Source: Duganella fentianensis (GTDB lineage: Bacteria > Pseudomonadota > Gammaproteobacteria > Burkholderiales > Burkholderiaceae_D). From it: a DNA stretch of 64,000 nucleotides. The notes under the pieces are model-generated. The model did not search any database, was not told where the DNA came from, and saw only the letters and a program-made list of their open reading frames with translations. Below are positions 35,312-46,119 of this stretch, piece by piece. The stretch's first letter is position 1. Every line of letters begins with the position of its first letter. Position numbers and translations under genes: made by a program. The stretch covers positions 1 through 64,000 of the forward strand of contig NZ_WWCL01000004.1 of NCBI RefSeq assembly GCF_009857835.1, given 5' to 3'.

Positions 35312-36616
35312 TTATATGTCCTGGATGAGGATGGTGAAGCGGGCGCCGCCCAGCGGCGAATCGCTGATGGTGATGCTGGCGCCATGCAGCTGCAAGGCTT
35401 TGGTGCAGATGGCCAGCCCCAGACCGAAACCGCTGCTGGCGTGGTCCTGCTCGCGGTCCAGCCGGTAGAAGGGTTCGAAGACGCGCTCGCGCGCGCCGGC
35501 AGGAATGCCCGGGCCGTCGTCATCGACATGAATAAAAATCTTTTCGCCTGCACGCATAGCGCTCAGCGAAAACTGGGTGTTAGCGTATTTGGCGGCATTC
35601 CCCAGCAGATTGTTGATAGCCCTCGTCAGCAGCCGTGCATGGCCCTGGATCTGCCCCAGTTGCGGCGCCAGATGCAGGCTGTAGCTGGCCTTGCCGGGCG
35701 GCGCGACGCAGGCTTCCAATAGCGGCGCTAAAGCAAGCGGCTGCGCCGGCAGCGCAGACGGATGATCGAGCTGGGTCAGCGTGAGCAGTTCGTTAACCAG
35801 CGTTTTCAGCTCTTCCACATCGCTGCCCATGGCGTTCAGCCGGCGCGGGATGGCAGGATGGTCAGCACCATGCTGCTCGCGCAGCAGTTCCAGACTGAAT
35901 TCCAGCCGTGCGATGGGCGTACGCAGTTCATGTGACACAGAGCGCAGCAAGTCGCGGCGTGCCTCCAGCAGCTGGCTGATGCGGTCCGCCATCTGGTTGA
36001 AGCGTGCTGCCAGCGGCGCAATGCTGGACGGTTGGCGCGGTCCGGCGCGTGCGCTCAGATCACCCTGTCCGAAGGCGTCCGTCATACGCGATAGCGACAG
36101 CAGGCCGCGCCAGTGGCGCTGCGTCCACCAGCCTATCGGCAGCAGCAGGAATATGGCGATCAGCGCAAAGCGGATGGCTTCCATGCCCAGCGCCTGCGCG
36201 ATATTGATGGGCAGATGGCTGGCGTGTATCAGATCTGCCTCGCTGCCGATGTAGCGGTTACCGTCGCGGTCCACGCGCCGGTAGAAACCTTTGCCGCCCA
36301 CGTCGATGATGATGTCGCCGTCCAGCAGCTGCTGGCGCTGCCGGGCGGACAAGCGGGGCAGCAGTGCAGCAAGCGGCTCCAGTTCGAACGAGGCGGCCGA
36401 GACTTCTCGCACCTTGTTCAGACGTGGCAGCCATTCGTCGGCGCCGGCCTGATCGATGTACTGCTCGAGCAGAAAAATCTGGCCGGCTGCCTGACGCCGC
36501 GCCATTTCTTCCAGCGGGTCGCCGAACAGCAGGCTGAAGGTGATATAGATGGCGCCCGTGGCCAGCGTAATGGCCAGCAGCACCAGCGCCGCAAAGCGCC
36601 AGAACAGGCGGTTCAT
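35312..36616 (-). CDS. rstB: RstB-type sensor histidine kinase
   Basis: The 434-residue kinase has two membrane helices (about 7-27 and 150-170), a periplasmic domain, a HAMP segment, the H-box SVSHELRTPIARLEF and an ATPase domain with DDGPGIPAGARERVFEPFYR and GFGLGLAI. I start it at 36616, where ATG overlaps the stop of the regulator gene (ATGA); an ATG two codons earlier is possible. The order and length match E. coli rstAB. It should phosphorylate the adjacent regulator in response to an envelope signal. Confidence 0.88.
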   Translation of the reverse strand: MNRLFWRFAALVLLAITLATGAIYITFSLLFGDPLEEMARRQAAGQIFLLEQYIDQAGADEWLPRLNKVREVSAASFELEPLAALLPRLSARQRQQLLDGDIIIDVGGKGFYRRVDRDGNRYIGSEADLIHASHLPINIAQALGMEAIRFALIAIFLLLPIGWWTQRHWRGLLSLSRMTDAFGQGDLSARAGPRQPSSIAPLAARFNQMADRISQLLEARRDLLRSVSHELRTPIARLEFSLELLREQHGADHPAIPRRLNAMGSDVEELKTLVNELLTLTQLDHPSALPAQPLALAPLLEACVAPPGKASYSLHLAPQLGQIQGHARLLTRAINNLLGNAAKYANTQFSLSAMRAGEKIFIHVDDDGPGIPAGARERVFEPFYRLDREQDHASSGFGLGLAICTKALQLHGASITISDSPLGGARFTILIQDI

Positions 36617-37290
36617 TCCCATGCGGAAGGGCTGAACAGATAGCCTTCGCCCCAGACGGTCTTGATGCGCTCTGCCGTGCCGTCATCGAACTTGCGGCGC
36701 AGGCGCGAGACGCAGTTATCGATGCTGCGATCGAGTCCGTCGAACTCGATGCCGCGCATGCGCACCAGGATGTCGTTACGCGACATCACCTTGCCCGCTG
36801 CCTTGGCGAGGATGGCGAACAGTTTGAATTCGGCGCTATTCATGGCCACTTCCTGACCGCGCCAGAAGACCGTGCGGTTCTCGCTCGAGATGCGTAACTG
36901 GCCGAACACCAGATCGGTGCCGCTTACCGCATGGCCGCGCCGCTGCAGTGCACGCAGGCGGGCCAGCAGCACGCGCGGCTGCACCGGCTTGTTGACGTAG
37001 TCGTCGGCGCCCTGTTCCAGTCCCGAGACTTCGTCGAAACTGTCTTCGCGCGCCGTCAGGATCAGGATGGGGATGGCACTGAGCTGGCGTAGTTCGCGGC
37101 AGATCACCAGCCCGTCGACGCCGGGCAAAGTCAGATCGAGGATGACGAGGTCGGGCTGGTTCTGGCGAAAACGTGCCAGCGCCTGATCACCGCGCGTGAC
37201 CACATCGACCTGATAGTCGTATTCCTCCAGATATTCCTTGATCAGCGCGGCGAGCCGCGCATCGTCTTCCACCAGCATCAGACGCTGCAT
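36613..37290 (-). CDS. rstA: RstA-type response regulator (OmpR family)
   Basis: The 225-residue protein has a receiver domain (MLVEDDARLAALI, phosphorylated Asp in LVILDLTLPGVDG, Lys in YVNKPVQP) and a winged-helix C-terminal domain (FDGLDRSIDNCVSRLRRKF). The C-terminus GEGYLFSPSAWE closely resembles the RstA tail as I recall it, which is why I use the symbol. It is transcribed divergently from an outer-membrane protein gene across a region that holds an RstA-like box. Confidence 0.9.
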   Translation of the reverse strand: MQRLMLVEDDARLAALIKEYLEEYDYQVDVVTRGDQALARFRQNQPDLVILDLTLPGVDGLVICRELRQLSAIPILILTAREDSFDEVSGLEQGADDYVNKPVQPRVLLARLRALQRRGHAVSGTDLVFGQLRISSENRTVFWRGQEVAMNSAEFKLFAILAKAAGKVMSRNDILVRMRGIEFDGLDRSIDNCVSRLRRKFDDGTAERIKTVWGEGYLFSPSAWE

Positions 37291-37343
37291 CGTACCTCCA
37301 GTTTGCGGCTATTGTAGTGGAGAGCGGACCGGTGGTGGCGTTT

Positions 37344-37371
37344 TTGACAATCACGTACACTTCGCTACACT
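37344..37371 (+). promoter_or_regulatory. Promoter with RstA-like box upstream of the outer-membrane genes
   Basis: TTGACA (37344-37349) and TACACT (37366-37371) are 16 bases apart. Between and over them lies TACACTTCGCTACA (37356-37369), close to the RstA box of enterobacteria (TACATNTNGTTACA). The site overlaps the core promoter, so bound regulator would probably repress or remodel it. Confidence 0.6.
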
Positions 37372-37483
37372 TTTTATACAAATGCAGCCTACAAATTCAG
37401 GACAATTTCACGACAGTCCGGAGCGGATCTGGCGCGGCCATTTGCCTACCATGGCAGCTCCTACACCAAACCGGAAACTGAAC

Positions 37484-38062
37484 ATGAAAAAATTTGTATG
37501 CCTCGCTTTGCCTATGCTTGCCGCCAGCGCGCTGGCCCACGCAGAAGATTTCTATCTGGGCGCGAATCTGAGCAGCGCTACGCGCGGCAACATCCAGATC
37601 GTGGATGGCGCCACCAAGGTGGAACAGGGTCAGTCCAAAAAAGGGCTGCCTTACGGACTGTATGCCGGCTACGCACTGTCGAAAGACTGGGCAGTGGAAG
37701 CCGGCTATCGTGGCGAAGCAGGTGCTGCCACCTTTAACCTGCCGCAGAATTACCAGATGAAGATGCATACCAGTGCTGCTTATCTGGCGGCGCGCGGCAA
37801 CTGGGCCTTGAATGAGGACTGGACGCTGTTTGGCAAAATAGGGATAGCGCGCGGTGAAGCGAAGGCCGAGATCAGCGGCAAGAATCCGCCGCCGGCAGAG
37901 AAATTCAGCCGCACCGGCGCCTACCTCAGTGTGGGGGCAGCCTATCAGGTCGCAAAAGGCGTGGCGCTGGATGTGCAGCTCGAGCATACGGATAAACTGA
38001 AACGCGATGGCCTGGTCGCCAATATGGATCGTATTGCGCTGGGCGTGAAGCTGGACTTTTAA
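37484..38062 (+). CDS. Outer-membrane beta-barrel protein
   Basis: I start this at ATG 37484 (MKKFVCLALPMLAASALAHA), which gives a clean signal peptide. The mature part (EDFYLGANLSSATRG to IALGVKLDF) has the alternating pattern of an eight-strand barrel of the OmpA/OmpW type and ends in phenylalanine. The length is 192 residues. It is divergent from rstA and followed after seven bases by a MipA-family gene, so the two are probably co-transcribed and RstA-controlled. Confidence 0.83.
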   Translation: MKKFVCLALPMLAASALAHAEDFYLGANLSSATRGNIQIVDGATKVEQGQSKKGLPYGLYAGYALSKDWAVEAGYRGEAGAATFNLPQNYQMKMHTSAAYLAARGNWALNEDWTLFGKIGIARGEAKAEISGKNPPPAEKFSRTGAYLSVGAAYQVAKGVALDVQLEHTDKLKRDGLVANMDRIALGVKLDF

Positions 38063-38069
38063 GGAAATT

Positions 38070-38822
38070 ATGAACAAGCTGTCCCTACTAAGTGTTTTGC
38101 TACTGGCCTGTGTTACGGCGCAGGCGACGGAGCCGATGATGCCCGACGGGAGCAAGGACATGTATGTGGGGATGGCGCTAGCGACGCGCACTGCGGCAGC
38201 CGGCGAGGAGCGCCGTGTGGAACCGCGCCCGCTGTTGCAGGTGCAGTGGAGTAATGGCGTGTTTTTGTCGGCCAGCGGTGTGGCGGGTCTGCACCTGTCT
38301 GATGCACCGGGGCTGGAATATGGTCCGCTGCTGGCGGCCAGTAATTCACGCCAGCCCACGGACAGCTGGCGTTTGCGTGGCTCGCGGCCGGTGGACGGTA
38401 AAGCCGATGGCGGCGTTTTCTTCAACTACTACCTGAGTGAGCAGACCCGCGTGCTATCGAGCGTGTTTTACGACACCAGTGCACACGGTCTGCGCGGCTA
38501 TGCGGGCCTGCAGAAGGCCTTGGCCCTGCCGGACCCGCACCACAGCCTGGCCCTGACGGCAGGCGCATACTGGGCCACGGCACCCGTAATGCGCGAACTG
38601 TATTCGGTCAGCGCAGCGGCCGGCGGTGCGCGCGACTACCGGCCCGACGCAGGCCTGAGCGCCGTCAGCGTGGGGCTGGACTGGAACTGGGCCCTGAGCC
38701 GCCAGTGGCTGCTGCACAGCGGCGTCAGTGGCACCCGGCTGGGCAGGGCTGCGGCCGATAGCCCGGTAGTGGAACGGCGCAGTTTTATCAGCTGGTCTAC
38801 CGGTCTGGCTTACCGGTTCTGA
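38070..38822 (+). CDS. MipA/OmpV-family outer-membrane protein
   Basis: The 250-residue protein has a signal peptide (cut near AQATE) and repeated beta-strand segments, including RPLLQVQWSNGVFLSASG and LEYGPLLAAS. It ends in STGLAYRF with a terminal phenylalanine. These are features of the MipA/OmpV family, which includes scaffolds for murein-synthesis complexes. MipA genes are often found next to RstAB systems. No specific function can be read from sequence. Confidence 0.82.
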   Translation: MNKLSLLSVLLLACVTAQATEPMMPDGSKDMYVGMALATRTAAAGEERRVEPRPLLQVQWSNGVFLSASGVAGLHLSDAPGLEYGPLLAASNSRQPTDSWRLRGSRPVDGKADGGVFFNYYLSEQTRVLSSVFYDTSAHGLRGYAGLQKALALPDPHHSLALTAGAYWATAPVMRELYSVSAAAGGARDYRPDAGLSAVSVGLDWNWALSRQWLLHSGVSGTRLGRAAADSPVVERRSFISWSTGLAYRF

Positions 38823-38826
38823 GCCC

Positions 38827-39525
38827 ATGCGCCGCTACCTGATCTTTATTCTGCTGTGCTGGCCGCTGTGGGCTTCTGCGCAGAAAACGCAGGAAGCCCA
38901 GGAAGCGCAGGACTGGATCGCCTATCGTGATGCCTATCGCCAGATGATCTGGTTTGAAAAATACGGCAAGCCCAAGCAGTTCCTGCAGAATCACTTCCGT
39001 ATCCGTGCGCGTGAAAAGGGCGCCAGCACGGATGGCCTGCGCCTTAGCCTCAACAGCAAGAACATCCATCAAAGCCTGACGCTCGATGTGCTGGGCCGGG
39101 CCGTATTCCCGTTCTCCAAAGCGGCGTATGACGACAATGCCGAACTCACCCTGAACCGCAACGCCAGCCAGTTCCGCAGCGGTGCCTGGGTGTCGATCGT
39201 GACCCGTGCCGATGGCGTGTATGCGGCGGCGGATCTGCGCACGGCCTGCGAGCAGATGCTGGCCTATCTGCAGTATGCCGGTGCTGCGGCAGGCAAGGCC
39301 TGCGTAGGCGTGCAGTTCAGCTATCCGCGCAGCGACGCGGCAGAAGTGGTATTCCAGACGGCGGGCGGGGCCAGTACGGCGCTGGTGGTGCGCGAAGGCC
39401 CGGCGTTTCCCGATGATGTGCAGAGCGGCTTTCGCGTGGTGGCTTACCGCTTTGCCGCCTATCCCGAAAACGGCCGCATCGTCAGCAGCAGCGTGCCGCT
39501 GGCGATTGCAGCCCTGCTGGAGTAG
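38827..39525 (+). CDS. Secreted protein of unknown function
   Basis: The 232-residue product has a signal peptide (MRRYLIFILLCWPLWASA) and a soluble periplasmic body without membrane segments. It contains segments such as WFEKYGKPKQFLQNHFRIRA but no motif I can name; a DUF2987-like protein is one possibility. It follows the MipA gene by four bases and ends before a strong bidirectional terminator, so it completes the three-gene RstA-linked unit. Confidence 0.75.
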   Translation: MRRYLIFILLCWPLWASAQKTQEAQEAQDWIAYRDAYRQMIWFEKYGKPKQFLQNHFRIRAREKGASTDGLRLSLNSKNIHQSLTLDVLGRAVFPFSKAAYDDNAELTLNRNASQFRSGAWVSIVTRADGVYAAADLRTACEQMLAYLQYAGAAAGKACVGVQFSYPRSDAAEVVFQTAGGASTALVVREGPAFPDDVQSGFRVVAYRFAAYPENGRIVSSSVPLAIAALLE

Positions 39526-39543
39526 CGCAGCTGGCCGGACGAA

Positions 39544-39571
39544 AAAAAGGGACGCCGCAGCGTCCCTTTTT
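39544..39571. terminator. Bidirectional intrinsic terminator
   Basis: AAAAAGGGACGC and GCGTCCCTTTTT form a perfect 12-base stem with a four-base loop, between the secreted-protein gene and the convergent gatB. A- and T-tracts on both sides allow use in either direction. Confidence 0.92.
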
Positions 39572-39597
39572 ACTTGCCGCCGGCACGGCTGGCCGGC

Positions 39598-41058
39598 TTA
39601 GCCGGCCAGCTTGGCTTTCAGCAGTTCCGTCAGCTGGGCCGGATTGGCCTTGCCGCGCGAAGCTTTCATGGCCTGACCGATCAGCGCATTGATGGCCGCT
39701 TCCTTACCGGCGCGGTACTGCTCGACCGATTTGGCGTTGTTGGAAATCACCTCGTTGACGATGGCTTCCAGCGCGCCCGTATCGGAAATCTGTTTCAGGC
39801 CTTTCGATTCGATCAGCTCATCGACCAGATTGTCGTTGGCCGACTTGGCCGCCCACATATCGCCGAACAGTTCCTTGGCAGTCTTGTTGTTGATGGTGCC
39901 GTCAGCGATACGCTTGATCATCAGGGCCAGCTGGGCTGGCGACACTGGCGCGTCGGCGATGTCCACGCCTTCGCGGTTCAGGGTGGACGACACATCGCCC
40001 ATCAGCCAGTTGGCAGCAGCCTTGGCGTTGTCCTTGCCGGCGCTTTCCACCACGGCGACGAAGTAGGTCGCCATGGCCTTGGAGGCGGTCAGGATCAGTG
40101 CATCGTATTCCGGCAGTGCGTATTCGCTGATGAAGCGCGCACGCATGGCGGCCGGCAGTTCCGGCATCGAGGCTTTAACCTGTGCTATCCACGCATCGGA
40201 GATGATCAGTGGTGGCAGATCAGGGTCAGGGAAGTAGCGGTAATCCTGCGCGTCTTCCTTGCTGCGCATTTCGCGGGTTTCCTTGCGGTCCGGATCGTAC
40301 AGACGGGTAGCCTGCACCACCTTGCCGCCATCTTCGATCAGTTCGATCTGGCGGCGTACTTCCACGTGCACGGCTTCTTCGATGAAGCGGAACGAGTTCA
40401 GGTTCTTGATCTCGCAGCGGGTGCCGAATTCCTTCTGGCCTTTAGGGCGTACCGAAACGTTGACGTCGCAGCGGAACGAGCCTTCCTGCATATTGCCGTC
40501 GCAAACGCCCAGCCACATCACCAGCGAGTGCAGTGCCTTGGCGTAGGCCACAGCTTCGGCCGCGCTGCGGATTTCCGGTTCCGACACGATTTCCAGCAGC
40601 GGCGTACCGGCGCGATTCAGATCGATGCCGCTCATGCCGGCGTAGTCTTCGTGCAGCGATTTGCCAGCGTCTTCTTCGAGGTGGGCGCGCGTCAGGTTGA
40701 CGGTCTTGGTGACGAATTCGCCATCCTTTTCGTAGCCGAAAGTCAGCGCGCCGCCGATCACCACAGGGTCTTCGAACTGGCTGATCTGATAGCCTTTGGG
40801 CAGATCGGGGTAGAAGTAGTTCTTACGGGCGAATACCGATTGCGGCGCCACCTTGGCGCCCACGGCCAGACCGAAGCGGATCGCGCGATCCACCGCCTGC
40901 TTGTTCATCACCGGCAGCACGCCGGGCAGAGCCAGATCCACCGGGCTAGCCTGGGTGTTGGCTTCGGCGCCGAACTTGATCGGCGAACCGCTGAAAATTT
41001 TAGATTCGGTCGTGAGCTGCACGTGGTTCTCAAGACCGATGACGACTTCCCATTCCAT
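39598..41058 (-). CDS. gatB: Asp/Glu-tRNA amidotransferase subunit B
   Basis: The 486-residue protein starts [20 protein letters not shown] and has the tRNA-kinase core with Zn/Mg-binding segments ([13 protein letters not shown]) and the C-terminal YqeY/tail domain. It phosphorylates the Glu or Asp on misacylated tRNA so that it can be amidated. It is the last gene of gatCAB. Confidence 0.95.
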   Translation of the reverse strand: MEWEVVIGLENHVQLTTESKIFSGSPIKFGAEANTQASPVDLALPGVLPVMNKQAVDRAIRFGLAVGAKVAPQSVFARKNYFYPDLPKGYQISQFEDPVVIGGALTFGYEKDGEFVTKTVNLTRAHLEEDAGKSLHEDYAGMSGIDLNRAGTPLLEIVSEPEIRSAAEAVAYAKALHSLVMWLGVCDGNMQEGSFRCDVNVSVRPKGQKEFGTRCEIKNLNSFRFIEEAVHVEVRRQIELIEDGGKVVQATRLYDPDRKETREMRSKEDAQDYRYFPDPDLPPLIISDAWIAQVKASMPELPAAMRARFISEYALPEYDALILTASKAMATYFVAVVESAGKDNAKAAANWLMGDVSSTLNREGVDIADAPVSPAQLALMIKRIADGTINNKTAKELFGDMWAAKSANDNLVDELIESKGLKQISDTGALEAIVNEVISNNAKSVEQYRAGKEAAINALIGQAMKASRGKANPAQLTELLKAKLAG

Positions 41059-41112
41059 ATTCTTCTCGCTGTATTGTGTGTCGCTGTAGTGTATGTCGCA
41101 GTATCAGCCGGA

Positions 41113-42597
41113 TCAGATGCCGGCCGGCGCGCGCATGTGCCAGTCGGTCGCCAGCTGGTACTGGTGGGCGACGTTGAGCAGCCTGGCTTCGCCGAAGTGT
41201 TTGCCGATGATCTGCAGACCCACGGGACGGCTGGCGTTCTTCTCGCCCTGACCGAAACCGCAAGGGATGGACATGCCGGGCAGGCCGGCCAGGCTGGTCG
41301 ACAGGGTGAAGATGTCGGCCAGATAGGCGGCCACCGGATCATCCGATTTATCGCCCAGATCCCAGGCCACGGTCGGTGCTACTGGTCCCATGATGACGTC
41401 GCACACGGCGTCCGGGCCATTCAGCACGGCTTCGAAATCCTGCGCGATCAGGCGGCGGATTTTCTGCGCCTTCAGGTAGTAGGCATCGTAGTAGCCGTGG
41501 CACAGCACATAGGTGCCGACCATGATGCGGCGCTTGACTTCGGCACCGAAACCTTCGGCGCGGGTCTTGCGGTACATATCGGCCAGATCCTTGTAGTCGG
41601 CTGCGCGGTGGCCGTAGCGCACACCGTCGAAACGCGACAGATTGGACGAGGCTTCGGCCGGTGCAATCATGTAGTAGGCCGGAATCGACAGCGCCGTATT
41701 CGGCAGCGAAATATCGACCAGCGTGGCGCCGAGTTTTTCGTACTGTGCCAGTGCAGCGCGCACGGCCTGCTCGACGTCGGCGGCCAGACCTTCGCCGAAG
41801 TATTCTTTCGGTACGCCGATGCGCAGGCCCGTCAGCGGCTGGCCCAGTTCACGGGTAAAGTCTTCATCCACGCCGCCCAGTTCCGGTGCCAGCGAGGTCG
41901 AATCGTGCTCGTCGAAGCCGGCCATGGCGTTCAGCAGCAGGGCGCAGTCTTCCGCCGTCTGGGCCATAGGGCCGCCCTGATCGAGCGAGGAAGCAAACGC
42001 GATCATGCCGAAGCGCGACACGCGGCCGTAGGTCGGCTTGATGCCGGTGATGCCGCAGAAAGCGGCCGGCTGGCGGATCGAACCACCGGTATCGGTGCCG
42101 GTGACGGCCGGTGCCAGACGGGCTGCCACGGCAGCGGCCGAGCCACCCGACGAACCGCCCGGAACGGCGCGCTTGTCCCACGGGTTTTTCACGGCGCCGA
42201 AGGCCGAGTTTTCATTGGCCGAGCCCATGGCGAATTCGTCGCAATTGAGCTTGCCCAGCGTGACCATGCCGGCCGCGCGGAATTTCTCTACCACGGTGGC
42301 GTCGAACGGGCTCACATAGTTGGCCAGCATTTTCGAGCCGGCCGTGGAGCGCCAGTCGCGCGTGACAAAAATATCCTTGTGGGCGATAGGCACGCCCGTC
42401 AGCGGGGTGGCTGTGCCATTGGCGATGCGGGCATCGGCTTCGGCGGCCTGGGCCAGCGTCAGCGCGCGGTCCACGTGCAGGAAGGCGTTCAGATCGCTCT
42501 GTTCGATACGGTCCAGGAACTGGGTCGCCAGTTCGGTAGCGGTGATGGCTTTGCTTTGCAGCAGAGCGGATAACTCTTTAACGGTTTTGGTATGCAT
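41113..42597 (-). CDS. gatA: Asp/Glu-tRNA amidotransferase subunit A
   Basis: The 494-residue amidase carries the Ser-cisSer-Lys catalytic set: Lys in [11 protein letters not shown], the glycine/serine-rich [16 protein letters not shown] and the cis-Ser region [16 protein letters not shown]. It frees ammonia from glutamine and sends it to GatB. It lies between gatC and gatB in the usual order. Confidence 0.96.
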   Translation of the reverse strand: MHTKTVKELSALLQSKAITATELATQFLDRIEQSDLNAFLHVDRALTLAQAAEADARIANGTATPLTGVPIAHKDIFVTRDWRSTAGSKMLANYVSPFDATVVEKFRAAGMVTLGKLNCDEFAMGSANENSAFGAVKNPWDKRAVPGGSSGGSAAAVAARLAPAVTGTDTGGSIRQPAAFCGITGIKPTYGRVSRFGMIAFASSLDQGGPMAQTAEDCALLLNAMAGFDEHDSTSLAPELGGVDEDFTRELGQPLTGLRIGVPKEYFGEGLAADVEQAVRAALAQYEKLGATLVDISLPNTALSIPAYYMIAPAEASSNLSRFDGVRYGHRAADYKDLADMYRKTRAEGFGAEVKRRIMVGTYVLCHGYYDAYYLKAQKIRRLIAQDFEAVLNGPDAVCDVIMGPVAPTVAWDLGDKSDDPVAAYLADIFTLSTSLAGLPGMSIPCGFGQGEKNASRPVGLQIIGKHFGEARLLNVAHQYQLATDWHMRAPAGI

Positions 42598-42664
42598 GAC
42601 GATTTCTATCTTTGATCGGTGTACGGAACGTAGCGTAGCGGGCAGCCGGCGTGGCCGCAGCGCT

Positions 42665-42967
42665 TTACTCGATCACTTTCGGTACCAGATACAGGCCATC
42701 CTGGGTCTTCGGCGCCACGGCCTGATAGTCGTCGCGGCGATTCGGCTCGCTGGCGATGTCTTCGCGCAGGCGCAGGGCGATGTTATTCATGTGCGCGGCC
42801 AGCGGGTGGCTGAGCGGAGCGACGCCTTCGGTGTCGACCGCCTGCATCTGCTCGGCCAGCGCGAAGATGCCATTCAGCTGTTCCAGCGCGGTGGCGGACT
42901 GCGCCTCGTTCATCTCAAGCTGGGCCAGTTTGGCAATGCGGGTTACGTCGGATAAGGTCAGAGACAT
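42665..42967 (-). CDS. gatC: Asp/Glu-tRNA amidotransferase subunit C
   Basis: The 100-residue protein starts [19 protein letters not shown], the standard GatC opening, and ends with [20 protein letters not shown]. GatC wraps around and stabilises the GatA–GatB interface. It is the first gene of gatCAB and is divergent from mreB. The 284-base gap to mreB holds promoter-like sequence (TAGAAT at 43142-43147) but no gene. Confidence 0.95.
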   Translation of the reverse strand: MSLTLSDVTRIAKLAQLEMNEAQSATALEQLNGIFALAEQMQAVDTEGVAPLSHPLAAHMNNIALRLREDIASEPNRRDDYQAVAPKTQDGLYLVPKVIE

Positions 42968-43233
42968 GGCAAATGGCGCGGTCTAGCCGCGCAGGTTGTG
43001 TTATTTTAATGATAAAAACCCGGACTGATAGTCCGAAAGTGGATAAATTACGGACAAAAGCACGGAACAGCCGCCCAAACAGCGGCTTTCACCGATACAC
43101 TTTAGGGTGGATATTCGGCAAATCGCAGTCAAATTATAAGGTAGAATGGCGGGTTGATGCGTTGTCGGCGCTGAATCATTGCTGCCGCCGCTACATGACA
43201 GGATTTCTTTCTAACGGATTACGCGCACATTAG

Positions 43234-44295
<1,062 letters not shown>

Positions 44296-44306
44296 TCCGA
44301 TAAGAC

Positions 44307-44334
44307 GGGGCCGCACAGAGCGGCCCCGGTTTTT
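44307..44334 (+). terminator. Hairpin between mreB and mreC
   Basis: GGGGCCGC pairs with GCGGCCCC over a five-base loop, followed by GGTTTTT. It may be a partial terminator that makes mreB more abundant than the genes downstream. Confidence 0.75.
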
Positions 44335-44386
44335 GGTGCTGAGTTGTTAGTCTCGTAGGCGCGCGAGCGCCGGATTACTGGAAGTC

Positions 44387-45595
44387 ATGGAATACAGTCC
44401 TCCGCCACTTTTCAAGCAAGGTGCTCCGGCCCGGGTGAAGATGATGGTGTTTGCGTGCATTTCGATTGCACTGCTGCTGGCCGATTCACGTGTGCGCACC
44501 CTGCAAACCGTGCGCAAGGTCGCCGGCACCATTCTGTATCCCCTGCAGATGGCGGCCCTGATGCCGCGCGACGCCTTGTATGGCGTCGGCGATTATTTCT
44601 CGTCCCTGTCGGCACTGGAAAAACAGGTGCGCGAGCTGAAACGCCAGCAGATAGCCAGCGCCTTGCTGCTGCAGCAGGCGCAGCAGCGCGTGGCTGAAAA
44701 CAACCAGCTGCGCCGCCTGATCGATGCGCGCGAACATCTGCCCATCAAATCCATGCTGGCAGAAATCCTGTACGACGCGCGCGACGTCAACAGCCGCAAA
44801 ATCATCCTCGACCGCGGTAGCCAGCAAGGCCTGGTTCTGGGCCTGCCCGTGATCGACAATCAGGGCGTGGTGGGGCAGGTGACGCGGGTGTTCCCGTTTA
44901 CTTCCGAAGTGACCCTGCTGACCGACAAGGAGCAGGCGATTCCCGTGCAGTTGCTGCGCAATGGCTTGCGCAGCGTGGCCTATGGCCGGGGCAAGGCCGG
45001 CACGCTGGAGCTGCGCTTTACGGCACCGAATGCCGATATCCAGGTAGGCGACATCGTCGTCACCTCCGGCCTGGACGGCGTGTATCCGGCCGGTCTGGCC
45101 GTGGCGCGCGTGTCGCAGGTAGAAAACAGCGCGGCCGGTTCCTTCGGCGGCGTGATCTGCCAGCCGCTAGGCGGCATCTCCAACAATGCCCAGCTGCTGG
45201 TGCTGCTGTCCGTGCCGGACATGCCACCCCGTCCGCCGGACGAGGAACTGCGCCAGCCGCGCAAGCACAATAACAAGATGGCGCCGATCAAAGACCCGGC
45301 CAAGGAAGCCGATGCCGCTGCTACGGCGGCCGCCACAGCTGCGGGCGCAGCCCCTGCGGCCACCGGTACGGCGCCTGCCGCCAACGGCAATGGCGCACCG
45401 GGCCTGATGCCGGTAATGCCGGCCACCCGTCCGGCGCCGGCACCTACCGGTGTAACGGAAACGGCCACGCCGGCCACCTCCACCGCCACCCTGACCGGCG
45501 CGCCGCCGGGTGCCCGCCCGGCAGCGGCCACGGCGCCTGCCGCCAGGCCGGCCGAAGGGCCTGAGCGCGCCAAAGCCAAGGAGATAGCGCGATGA
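44387..45595 (+). CDS. mreC: Rod-shape protein MreC with a long Ala/Pro-rich tail
   Basis: The 402-residue protein has a membrane helix (about 21-45), a coiled coil and the MreC beta domains (SRKIILDRGSQQGLVLGLPV, then DIVVTSGLDGVYPAGLAVA). After about residue 290 comes a disordered tail rich in Ala, Pro, Thr and Gly, which is long for the family. MreC links MreB with the periplasmic synthases. Its stop overlaps the mreD start (ATGA). Confidence 0.94.
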   Translation: MEYSPPPLFKQGAPARVKMMVFACISIALLLADSRVRTLQTVRKVAGTILYPLQMAALMPRDALYGVGDYFSSLSALEKQVRELKRQQIASALLLQQAQQRVAENNQLRRLIDAREHLPIKSMLAEILYDARDVNSRKIILDRGSQQGLVLGLPVIDNQGVVGQVTRVFPFTSEVTLLTDKEQAIPVQLLRNGLRSVAYGRGKAGTLELRFTAPNADIQVGDIVVTSGLDGVYPAGLAVARVSQVENSAAGSFGGVICQPLGGISNNAQLLVLLSVPDMPPRPPDEELRQPRKHNNKMAPIKDPAKEADAAATAAATAAGAAPAATGTAPAANGNGAPGLMPVMPATRPAPAPTGVTETATPATSTATLTGAPPGARPAAATAPAARPAEGPERAKAKEIAR

Positions 45596-46104
45596 ACCGT
45601 CCTTACTACATCCTGCTGCCGGTGAGCCCCATGTTCATCGCCTTCAGCCTGTTCTGCGCATTTTTACTCAACCTGCTCCCGTGGGGTAACTTCATCGGCG
45701 TGCCGGACTTCGTCGCGCTGGTGCTGGTGTTCTGGGGCATACACCAGCCGCGCCGGGTCGGCATCGGTACGGCGTTCTGCCTCGGCCTGCTGATGGACGT
45801 GCATGATTCCACCCTGCTGGGCGAGAATGCGCTGGCCTACACGCTGTTGTCCTATTTCGCCATCATGCTGCACCGGCGCGTGCTGTGGTTCCCGCTGGTG
45901 ACTCAGGCCATGCATGTGTTCCCGCTGCTGCTGATGGCCCAGTCCATCCAGCTGCTGGTGCGCTTCATCGTGTCCGGCAAATTCCCCGGCTGGTTCTATT
46001 TTGTCGAAAGCGCCGTATCGGTGGTGCTGTGGCCACTGGCGACCTGGATATTGCTGGCGCCTCAGCGGCGGGCAGTGGACCGCGACCACACCCGTCCGAT
46101 CTGA
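45592..46104 (+). CDS. mreD: Rod-shape protein MreD
   Basis: The 170-residue protein is almost entirely hydrophobic, with about five membrane helices (MFIAFSLFCAFLLNLLPWGN, then ALVLVFWGIHQPRRVGIG). MreD is the integral-membrane partner of MreC in the elongasome. It overlaps mreC by four bases and is followed by mrdA after 15 bases. Confidence 0.93.
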   Translation: MNRPYYILLPVSPMFIAFSLFCAFLLNLLPWGNFIGVPDFVALVLVFWGIHQPRRVGIGTAFCLGLLMDVHDSTLLGENALAYTLLSYFAIMLHRRVLWFPLVTQAMHVFPLLLMAQSIQLLVRFIVSGKFPGWFYFVESAVSVVLWPLATWILLAPQRRAVDRDHTRPI

Positions 46105-46119
46105 CCCCGCGCTGGCAGT

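Noticed and set aside
39574..42573. Very long open frame on the plus strand opposite gatB and gatA (999 codons)
   Set aside because: It is a mirror of two well-supported genes on the other strand. The high-GC codon bias of gatA and gatB removes stops from the opposite frame, and the translation shows no motif or ribosome-binding site.
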